The translations under genes and the position numbers were made by a program. Source: an uncultured Oscillospiraceae bacterium (GTDB taxonomy: Bacteria; Bacillota; Clostridia; Oscillospirales; Oscillospiraceae). From it: 10,241 bases of DNA. A model generated the notes under the pieces. That model did not search any database. It was not told the DNA's origin and saw nothing but the letters and a program-made list of their open reading frames with translations. Each line of letters opens with the position of its first letter. Position 1 is the stretch's first letter. The stretch is taken from positions 1-10,241 of the forward strand of contig CAKTIH010000083.1 of the NCBI GenBank assembly GCA_934565615.1, in the 5' to 3' direction. This document shows, piece by piece, positions 1-4,887 of the stretch.

Positions 1-48
1 GAAAATTATTCCCTCTATGATTGACGCGATCAGCAAAGCATAACGCAT
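1..48 (-). CDS. Start of a minus-strand gene, cut by the window edge
   Basis: Sixteen codons are visible from an ATG at 48 and read MRYALLIASIIEGIIF, a hydrophobic start that fits a membrane segment or signal sequence. The start is supported by an AGGAGGA ribosome site at 60-54, six bases upstream of the ATG. No stop is reached before the window ends, so the product cannot be identified. The ribosome site lies in the downstream arm of a perfect hairpin (52-79), which suggests control at translation. The gene points the same way as the broken regulator and symporter genes to its right and is about 155 bases from the end of the truncated regulator. Confidence 0.6.
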   Translation of the reverse strand, partial: MRYALLIASIIEGIIF

Positions 49-51
49 GAG

Positions 52-79
52 AGTCCTCCTAAATTGACAGAGGAGGACT
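52..79 (-). promoter_or_regulatory. Hairpin covering the ribosome site of the gene at 48
   Basis: AGTCCTCCT at 52-60 and AGGAGGACT at 71-79 are perfect inverted repeats of 9 bp around a 10-base spacer. In the minus-strand RNA the first arm is an anti-ribosome-site and the second arm is the AGGAGGA ribosome site itself. Folding would hide the site, as in RNA thermometers or ligand-controlled leaders. Read on the plus strand the same hairpin ends in a short T run (79-82) and could be a weak terminator, but no plus-strand gene leads into it here. Confidence 0.5.
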
Positions 80-203
80 TTTCATACTCAATGCGGCTTC
101 CCACAACTGTCTTTACTTTTATGCGGCAGTTGGCGATGGATGTACTTGTTGGAACATACAGTCAACTGTTAATCGTGGTAGACTTATGGACGTGTGTCCG
201 TTC

Positions 204-947
204 TCAATGCATACCCTCCGGATCAGGTAGTAATGCCAGATTTGGTTTTCCGTGCTCTTTCAGCAATAACAGATAAAGCTGTACAGCAACCGGCCAACCG
301 CTTGTCCTTTGCCATAAAGCACCCACCTCGGCTGCCTTTATTCTGATATTCTCTACTCTTGCTGCTTCTGCAATTTCCAGCACAGAAAACTTGAGGTTCT
401 CTTTTGAAACAGTGTGAAAGCGCCGCTGTGCGTAAAGCTTAGCAAATGAAAAGGGAAGCTTATCGCGACTGCTGATAACAAGCTTGCTGTCTGCGGGAAG
501 TTCACTGCATAAAGTCTGTACAGAGGAGATGACTTTGCTGTCGTGTACATAATGAAAATCGTCAAGAATTATTACGGTGTTCGACGCAAGTAAATTTAGA
601 AAAGCAATAATAAACTCCTGACTTGTTTTCTCATTAAGTTCTCGCAATAACTGCTCGGTAGGGTGTTTCTTGTATGCAAGAGAAAAAGCGGTTATCATGT
701 ACGTCCAAAAACGATGATAGTTGTTCGCATCAAAATCCAGCGATAGCCAACAGATTTTTGCATTTGTCTGTTCCGCCCATCCAGAAAGCAAAGATGTTTT
801 TCCATAACCGGCGGGCGCACATACAGCAAACACTCCTGCTTTTTCATTCAGAATCCTGTAAATCTCTGCACGGTCAATTTGGCAAGGTGAACTGACCGGT
901 TTACAGCAATGTGAATTTAGGATAGCCGAACAGAAATTGCTTTGCAT
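204..947 (-). pseudogene. Truncated MalT-like LuxR regulator (ATPase domain only)
   Basis: This fragment encodes 247 residues of the amino-terminal ATPase domain of a large ATP-binding LuxR-family (MalT-type) activator. Visible motifs are Walker A APAGYGKTS at about 44-52, Walker B VIILDDFHYV at about 125-134, an ISSR sensor segment near 158-161, and the RTSGWPVAVQL segment near 214-224. Family members run to roughly 800-900 residues, with a helical-repeat sensor domain and a C-terminal LuxR helix-turn-helix. All of that is missing: the frame stops at a TGA at 204. Without the DNA-binding domain it cannot work as a normal activator. The ATG at 947 fits the family start better than the TTG at 989, which overlaps the symporter remnant, but neither has a strong ribosome site. 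It probably once controlled the neighbouring uptake genes. Confidence 0.8.
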
Positions 948-973
948 TATTTCACCCACTTGTCTCAAGAAGT

Positions 974-1420
974 TTATATAATACTCCAAACAAGATAGGT
1001 AAAACAGCCGATAAGGATGATCACCGCACTCAGTATTCTTATGGTGCGGTTCCCGGCCCAGCGAGCAGCGAGGATATCAGGAAGGGTATAGCAGCCTTTT
1101 TTCTCGCTGATTATTCTCACCGGCTTTGCCAGAACTATGTAGCTCAGTGCAAGGCCGAACGGCCCCATGGAATATAGCTTCACAATTGAAGCGTAGCCCA
1201 CTGCGTAGCTTGCGCCGGGATTTCCTATCCACGTCCAGCCGCTCATAACAGCCGCCATTATACCTAACGCCGTTATCCATACGCCGAGATTTCTGCCGCC
1301 GACCATAAAGTCGCTTATTCCTTTTGTCCTTTTTCCTGCCGCATATCCTATCACGAGTATAACAACAAAATAAACTGCCGAAAGGGCAATAGTAATTGCA
1401 GTTGAGTTATTCATTGCCAT
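974..1420 (-). pseudogene. Truncated sodium:solute symporter (SSS family)
   Basis: The frame encodes 148 residues of the amino-terminal part of a sodium:solute symporter, a membrane transporter that uses the sodium gradient to import small solutes. Seen are a first membrane helix at about 9-28, the family signature SDFMVGGRNLG at about 36-46, further helices near 48-66 and 84-100, and a TLPD segment near 112. Full-length members have about 480-550 residues and 13 or so helices, so two thirds are missing. Homology ends near residue 144, after GCFTYLV, and four unrelated residues precede a TAA at 974. The break lies within about 50 bases of the start of the truncated regulator, as expected for a deletion that joined the two. 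The ATG at 1420 has AAGGA a few bases upstream and overlaps the end of the small upstream gene by 14 bases. The substrate cannot be told. Confidence 0.8.
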
Positions 1421-1580
1421 CTTTTTCCTTCCGGCTGGCTTTTCTTCTGAAAATGTCCTCAAAGGCCAGCCACCTATTGTCGTCTTTAAACGTTATACCA
1501 TAGACAAGCGCCATCACCAGTCCCAACACCGGCGGGATCGTGACCCAAAGAAATGTTTGTATTGGTAATCCTGCAATCAT
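1407..1580 (-). CDS. Small membrane protein, probable symporter accessory subunit
   Basis: This 57-residue protein has one hydrophobic helix (about 9-30, with an LPIQTFLWVTIPP entry) and a charged tail rich in lysine, arginine and glutamate. Small single-helix proteins of this form are commonly encoded just before sodium:solute symporters and are often annotated as symporter small accessory proteins. The 14-base overlap with the following symporter gene suggests translational coupling and supports that reading. I chose the ATG at 1580 because GGGAGGT lies at 1593-1587, six bases upstream; a TTG at 1595 would put the ribosome site inside the coding region. The gene is intact although its partner is broken, so it is probably left without a function. 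The family assignment rests on size, topology and position. Confidence 0.65.
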   Translation of the reverse strand: MIAGLPIQTFLWVTIPPVLGLVMALVYGITFKDDNRWLAFEDIFRRKASRKEKDGNE

Positions 1581-1640
1581 GCCATGACCTCCCAAACGAG
1601 ATGGTTCCCATAAACGTGTTAAAATTTTTTCATTTTTTGA

Positions 1641-1670
1641 CTAAAAAAGAAATACGCATTTCTGCGTATT
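1641..1670 (-). terminator. Intrinsic terminator or attenuator before the symporter operon
   Basis: AATACGCA (1651-1658) and TGCGTATT (1663-1670) form an 8-bp perfect stem. On the minus strand the loop is GAAA and the stem is followed by TCTTTTTT (down to about 1643). It lies about 60 bases upstream of the small membrane-protein gene, facing it. It is either a leader attenuator or the terminator of a minus-strand gene that has since been lost. Confidence 0.6.
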
Positions 1671-1798
1671 AAGAATCTTGACGTCAATCGTCTGAGTCAA
1701 ACAACCGCATGTATACTATCTTTATTGATCTGAAAAGCAAAAAAGCATGGGCAGTAATACGGCAGGAACATCATTGCACCAAGCTTCCAGCCAATCAA

Positions 1799-1840
1799 CC
1801 GCTAATCTTCCGAAAAATTTTCCGCCAATCTTCCGAAAAA
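1799..1840 (+). repeat. Tandem repeat upstream of the ATPase promoter
   Basis: Two 19-base copies, CCGCTAATCTTCCGAAAAA (1799-1817) and CCGCCAATCTTCCGAAAAA (1822-1840), differ at one base and repeat every 23 bases. TTCCG occurs at 1808, 1820 and 1831, spaced 12 and 11 bases, so the copies face roughly the same side of the helix. The block ends two bases before the -35 box, where an operator would be expected. Confidence 0.7.
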
Positions 1841-1842
1841 CC

Positions 1843-1871
1843 TTGAACTAATTATGGTTCTGAGGTATACT
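1843..1871 (+). promoter_or_regulatory. Sigma-70-type promoter of the ATPase gene
   Basis: TTGAAC (1843-1848) and TATACT (1866-1871) are separated by exactly 17 bases. Transcription would start near 1878, about 27 bases before the ATG. Confidence 0.8.
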
Positions 1872-1904
1872 AAGGATACTGAGCTAAGGATTGAGGTGTT
1901 CTGA

Positions 1905-3179
1905 ATGAAGAAGTATCGGAAAAGAATTGCCGATGAAATACTGACGCGGAAGCTGGAGGGTAAAGGCGCTGTCTTGATCGAGGGGCCGAAGTGGTGCGGC
2001 AAAACCACCACGGCGGAACAGATCGCTGCCAGCATTCTGTATATGGATGAGCCTGAAAAGAAAGAACAGAACATCACTATGTCCGAACTGAATCCAAAAC
2101 GTCTGCTGAAAGGTGCGGCACCAAGACTGATCGATGAATGGCAGATTGCACCGAAGCTGTGGGATGCCATTCGCTTTGAGGTCGACCATCGTGGAGAGCT
2201 GGGACAGTTTGTGCTTACCGGCTCTGCCGTTCCTGCTGATACCAAGGAGATCACCCACTCCGGCACGGGTCGTTTTACATGGCTGACCATGCGGCCAATG
2301 AGTCTTTATGAATCCGGCGACTCCACAGGTGAAGTCAGCCTGAAGGATTTGTTTGACGGAGCAGCGGAGATCGACGGTGCTTCCGAACTCGACATTGACC
2401 GTCTTGCATTCCTCGTGTGCCGCGGCGGCTGGCCGCAGGCAGTGGATATGCGGGACGAGATTGCTCTGGATCAGGCAATGGATTACTATGATGCCGTGGT
2501 GCGTTCTGATATTAACCGTGCCGACGGTGTGCAGAAAAATTCCGAAAAAGTGCATCGGCTAATGCGTTCCTACGCCAGAAATCAAGGCAGTCAGATACCG
2601 AATACAGTGCTTGCGCAGGACGTATCCGCAAACGATGAAGTCTCTATGAGCGATGAAACAGTGGCGTCTTATGTCAGCGCACTCCGCAAGATTTTCGTCG
2701 TCGAGGATATGCCGGCGTGGAATCCGAATCTTCGCTCCAAAACTGCCATCCGTTCTTCTGACACCAGATATTATATTGACCCATCTATTGCTGCTGCGGC
2801 ATTGGGCATCGGGCCAAATGACCTTGTGAACGACCTCAAGACCTTTGGCTTTCTGTTTGAAACGCTCTGCATCAGAGACCTGCGTGTTTTTGCGGATGCC
2901 TTGAACGGCGAGGTCTATCATTATCGTGATAGGGACGGGCAGGAATGCGATGCCGTTGTTCATTTAAGAAACGGGAAATACGGTTTGATTGAGATCAAGC
3001 TGGGCGGAGATAGACTTATTGAAGAAGGTGCAAAGAGCTTAAAGGCGATGGAAGCTAAAATTGACACTGACAAGATGAATGCACCGTCGTTCCTTATGGT
3101 TTTGACAGGCACCGGCGATTATGCCTATCGCCGTCAGGACGGTGTATATGTCGTGCCCATCGGCTGCTTAAAAAACTGA
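1905..3179 (+). CDS. AAA ATPase with DUF4143 domain
   Basis: This is an intact 424-residue protein of the widespread AAA_14/DUF4143 ATPase family. The amino-terminal part has Walker A GPKWCGKT at 27-34, Walker B RLIDEWQ near 74-80 and a sensor-1 strand FVLTGSA at 102-108. The C-terminal DUF4143 region carries a nuclease-fold-like pattern: E318 in GFLFETL, D348 in QECDAV, and E362-I-K364. This matches the spacing of PD-(D/E)XK enzymes, although activity has not generally been shown for the family. The true role is unknown; such genes are common, often sit alone in accessory DNA, and have been suggested to act in mobile-element or defence functions. The ATG at 1905 has GAGGTG six bases upstream. 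The gene is monocistronic, with its own promoter and a palindrome after the stop. Its good condition contrasts with the broken genes beside it. Confidence 0.9.
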   Translation: MKKYRKRIADEILTRKLEGKGAVLIEGPKWCGKTTTAEQIAASILYMDEPEKKEQNITMSELNPKRLLKGAAPRLIDEWQIAPKLWDAIRFEVDHRGELGQFVLTGSAVPADTKEITHSGTGRFTWLTMRPMSLYESGDSTGEVSLKDLFDGAAEIDGASELDIDRLAFLVCRGGWPQAVDMRDEIALDQAMDYYDAVVRSDINRADGVQKNSEKVHRLMRSYARNQGSQIPNTVLAQDVSANDEVSMSDETVASYVSALRKIFVVEDMPAWNPNLRSKTAIRSSDTRYYIDPSIAAAALGIGPNDLVNDLKTFGFLFETLCIRDLRVFADALNGEVYHYRDRDGQECDAVVHLRNGKYGLIEIKLGGDRLIEEGAKSLKAMEAKIDTDKMNAPSFLMVLTGTGDYAYRRQDGVYVVPIGCLKN

Positions 3180-3206
3180 TGTTCATAACGCAAGATGAGT
3201 ATTATT

Positions 3207-3243
3207 AACACGTTTAACGCGAATCCAACGCGTTAAACGTGTT
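3207..3243 (+). repeat. Perfect 15-bp palindrome after the ATPase gene
   Basis: Arms 3207-3221 and 3229-3243 (AACACGTTTAACGCG and its complement) flank the loop AATCCAA. It lies 27 bases past the stop codon. There is no T run on the plus strand, so it is a poor intrinsic terminator; it may stabilise the mRNA end or be a protein-binding or recombination site. Position 3249-3260 can pair with 3221-3232 in a competing fold. Confidence 0.75.
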
Positions 3244-3324
3244 GGATCCGCGTTAGATTCATTACTACTCAATTTGTGTTTTCCGTTTCTGTTTTTGTTG
3301 ACCGTTCAATACTGATAAAACACC

Positions 3325-3353
3325 TTGATTACCCTCGATAAAAATGTTAAACT
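3325..3353 (+). promoter_or_regulatory. Possible promoter for the small-ORF unit
   Basis: TTGATT (3325-3330) and TAAACT (3348-3353) are spaced 17 bases and each matches consensus at four of six positions. They lie just upstream of an AAGGAG ribosome site at 3363-3368. This is a weak match. Confidence 0.3.
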
Positions 3354-3378
3354 GCGTACACAAAGGAGATGAACAAAC

Positions 3379-3423
3379 TTGCATGCTATTCATCTGAAAC
3401 GAGCTGTTGTGGAGAACATCTAA
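3379..3423 (+). CDS. 14-codon reading frame, leader or broken gene start
   Basis: A TTG at 3379, ten bases after a good AAGGAG site (3363-3368), opens a frame reading MHAIHLKRAVVENI that stops with TAA at 3421-3423. The stop is immediately followed, in the same frame, by the ATG of the 73-residue ORF. It may be a leader peptide coupled to the next ORF, or the true amino terminus of one longer protein interrupted by a nonsense change. Confidence 0.35.
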   Translation: MHAIHLKRAVVENI

Positions 3424-3645
3424 ATGTCGAAAATGAATTTTTCCGAGCTTGAAAAAATTGAAGACCTTGGTGCTGCGACGGGCTGGGTGTCTCCTTCGTC
3501 AGCAGAGGACAAGGAGTTTATCAAGTACTTCCGCTCGGTTTTTAAGAGGTATAACATTAACCCGTCGAAAGCGACTCGACTCGAATATGATTTCGTGACA
3601 CGAGTGGCCGAAAGCGAATTCTATCTCCAGCAGGCCAACGCATAG
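3424..3645 (+). CDS. Hypothetical protein of 73 residues
   Basis: I do not recognise this protein. It is soluble and charged, with no signal or membrane segment. The amino-terminal third is acidic (FSELEKIEDLG near 6-16, SPSSAEDKEF near 23-32) and the middle is basic (FRSVFKRYNINPSKATRLEY near 36-55), suggesting a small helical, perhaps nucleic-acid-binding, protein. The ATG has GGAG nine bases upstream and directly follows an in-frame TAA. Between here and the tRNA remnant the DNA looks non-coding. The position, between an accessory ATPase and an attachment-site scar, suggests a mobile-element remnant. Confidence 0.5.
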   Translation: MSKMNFSELEKIEDLGAATGWVSPSSAEDKEFIKYFRSVFKRYNINPSKATRLEYDFVTRVAESEFYLQQANA

Positions 3646-3887
3646 CCTTATTCTTTGAATATAGCGGTGCAGATTTTGACCCTATGGCAGCAAAAAAGCA
3701 GACCTTTCAGTCTGCAACGAAAAACGGCATCAGTATAGACGCAAAAACGGGTTTGACCCAAACGCTGACCCATACGGGGAAATCACCGGGCAGTACGGCG
3801 CAGTACACGGCAGCAATTTGGTGAAACAAAAGAGGGCTAAACAGCAGCAAACCGACACAAAAGCAGCCTATTTAATAACTGACCGCA
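3646..3887. other. Non-coding stretch before the tRNA remnant
   Basis: I see no supported gene. One frame stays open for about 60 codons after 3648 but has no ribosome site and resembles nothing I know. The stretch holds one hairpin, listed separately, and is probably the end of a former integrated element. Confidence 0.4.
3692..3715 (-). terminator. Minus-strand intrinsic terminator
   Basis: GCAGAC (3698-3703) and GTCTGC (3710-3715) form a 6-bp stem with a 6-base loop. On the minus strand it is followed by six T. No minus-strand gene now leads into it, so it probably belonged to a lost one. Confidence 0.5.
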
Positions 3888-3933
3888 GCTCATAACCCGG
3901 AGGTCGTTGGTTCAAATCCTTCCCCCGCAACCA
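3888..3933 (+). tRNA. 3' half of an initiator tRNA-Met, probable attachment-site scar
   Basis: From the anticodon loop onward the sequence matches initiator tRNA-Met: GCTCATAACCCGG with anticodon CAT at 3891-3893, GGTTCAAATCC of the T arm at 3909-3919, and CCCCCGCAACCA to 3933. The 5' half is absent: just before the loop the bases no longer pair with CCCG. The T stem also carries mismatches (GTTGG against CCTTC). This is not a working tRNA gene. Homology starting in the anticodon loop and running to CCA is the usual footprint of a tyrosine recombinase that inserts into the 3' end of a tRNA gene. The intact tRNA would then lie at the far left end of the element. Confidence 0.75.
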
Positions 3934-3935
3934 CT

Positions 3936-3970
3936 AAAAGCACCGTTTCAGAACTTGAAACGGTGCTTTT
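3936..3970 (+). terminator. Bidirectional intrinsic terminator after the tRNA remnant
   Basis: A perfect 14-bp stem (3936-3949 with 3957-3970) with a 7-base loop ends in TTTT and begins with AAAA, so it can work on both strands. It lies two bases after CCA and is probably the original terminator of the tRNA gene. Confidence 0.8.
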
Positions 3971-4000
3971 CATAACTTTTCTGGCGAATTAAAAAGAGCG

Positions 4001-4033
4001 AGCGGGAGGAAAATTCAACTCCCGCTATTTTTT
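4001..4033. terminator. Bidirectional terminator at the integrase remnant
   Basis: AGCGGGAG (4001-4008) pairs with CTCCCGCT (4019-4026). The plus strand continues with ATTTTTT; the minus strand continues with CGCTCTTTTT. On the minus strand it directly follows the stop of the integrase fragment, where it would have ended that gene's transcript. Confidence 0.75.
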
Positions 4034-4121
4034 ACGCTTGTTTTAGGAATATTCCTGCGAGTATATCGGCGTTCTTTTGATCGGCTTCTTCCATGACATG
4101 AGCGTAAATATTTGCCGTCTT
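4032..4121 (-). pseudogene. C-terminal remnant of a tyrosine recombinase (integrase)
   Basis: About 29 codons on the minus strand read KTANIYAHVMEEADQKNADI followed by LAGIFLKQA and TAA. The NIYAHVM segment is the usual surrounding of the catalytic tyrosine near the end of phage-type integrases, and the length after it is normal for the family. Upstream of about 4121 the frame no longer resembles an integrase: the histidine and arginine motifs are missing, so the protein is dead. It lies 100 bases from the tRNA-Met remnant, as integrase genes do in elements that use tRNA sites. It may come from a second element inserted in tandem, since it is on the side of the scar that should be chromosomal. 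Confidence 0.7.
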
Positions 4122-4231
4122 TCTGCTTACAGCGGTTCTTATTTTCTGCGCGGTCAGCACCGTGTTCCGACTTTGCTGAATGCGAGGATATCTTACCAGA
4201 GTACAAAATTGGTTTCCCAATAGGAGGAAGC

Positions 4232-4831
4232 ATGGAACAAAAACTTGATTTGAGAATTCAAAAGACCTATATGTCCGTGACAAAGGCGTTAATTGAAATG
4301 ATGGAGGAGATGCCCTTTGAGGACATCAAGGTCAAAGAACTGTGCGACCGGGCCATGATCCGGAAGTCCACCTTCTACAAGCATTTCGCCGACAAATACG
4401 AGCTGTTGGCATTCATTGTGAAAGAGGTCATCAACGATTATAATGAGCGCATCCGGCAGGACAGCCCTGCGGATGACCCGGTGGCTTTCTATAACAAGAT
4501 GCTGGATTATGTATTTGAATTTGCAAAGGCGAACCAGAAACTGATCCGCTCCGCCATCCGCTCGGACAGCCTTGTGCTGCTGCTCAATATCATGTCCAAG
4601 CAGGTGACGCCGGATATCTGCCAGAAGCTGAAGCAGGATCAGGCCCGCGGCCGCCGCATGCCAGCGTCCCCGGAGGTCATGGCGACATTCTTCGCCGGTG
4701 GTATTTCCGAAAGTCTGCGCAGCTGGTTCACAAGCGGCAAAAAGCGTCCCGAGGAGGACATAAAAAAACAGCTCAGCGACATCATGCGAGCTGTGTATCA
4801 GGTGGAAAACATACAGGAACAAGCGAAATGA
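4232..4831 (+). CDS. TetR/AcrR-family transcriptional regulator
   Basis: A 199-residue TetR-type regulator that would bind DNA as a dimer through its amino-terminal helix-turn-helix. The helix-turn-helix spans about 18-58, with the recognition part RKSTFYKHFADKYELL at 44-59, very typical of the family. The C-terminal ligand/dimer domain (about 75-190) includes ATFFAGGISESLRSWF near 151-166, as in the TetR_C_8 group. The ATG at 4232 follows AGGAGG at 4222-4227; the frame is open 40 codons further upstream, but that part overlaps the integrase remnant and is not coding. No efflux pump or enzyme lies beside it in this window, so its target is unknown; its partner may have been lost with the mobile element. 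It faces the rny gene and has no plus-strand terminator with a T run of its own. Confidence 0.9.
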   Translation: MEQKLDLRIQKTYMSVTKALIEMMEEMPFEDIKVKELCDRAMIRKSTFYKHFADKYELLAFIVKEVINDYNERIRQDSPADDPVAFYNKMLDYVFEFAKANQKLIRSAIRSDSLVLLLNIMSKQVTPDICQKLKQDQARGRRMPASPEVMATFFAGGISESLRSWFTSGKKRPEEDIKKQLSDIMRAVYQVENIQEQAK

Positions 4832-4836
4832 CAGAC

Positions 4837-4871
4837 TGAAAAACAGGCGCCCGCAGATGCGGACGCCTGTT
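4837..4871 (-). terminator. Terminator of rny
   Basis: AACAGGCG..CCGC (4842-4854) pairs with GCGG..CGCCTGTT (4859-4871) around a 4-base loop. On the minus strand the single odd position becomes a U-G wobble and the stem is followed by TTT (five T in all), so it is a good terminator for the gene ending at 4888. On the plus strand it has a C-A mismatch and no T run. Confidence 0.8.
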
Positions 4872-4887
4872 CTGTACTAAACTTGAT

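Larger units (their letters stand above)
1596..1904. other. Intergenic region between divergent units
   Basis: No gene is seen here. Apart from the terminator and the promoter/repeat block listed separately, it holds a perfect 10-base palindrome TTGACGTCAA (1678-1687) and a further GTCAA at 1696-1700, which could be a regulator site. I could not find a convincing minus-strand promoter. Confidence 0.5.

Noticed and set aside
64..276. A 70-codon plus-strand frame near the left edge
   Set aside because: Its only ribosome-like sequence is an arm of the hairpin at 52-79 and is 14 bases from the internal ATG; the frame runs into the opposite-strand regulator remnant.
1799..1840. Possible small CRISPR-like array
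   Set aside because: There are only two copies, 23 bases apart with a 4-base gap; there is no spacer of CRISPR length and no cas gene.
1884..2555. A 223-codon minus-strand frame over the ATPase gene
   Set aside because: Shadow of the intact AAA/DUF4143 gene; it crosses that gene's start and promoter and has no recognisable domain.
4112..4231. 40-residue amino-terminal extension of the TetR regulator
   Set aside because: It overlaps the integrase remnant, is not family-like, and the AGGAGG site directly precedes the ATG at 4232.
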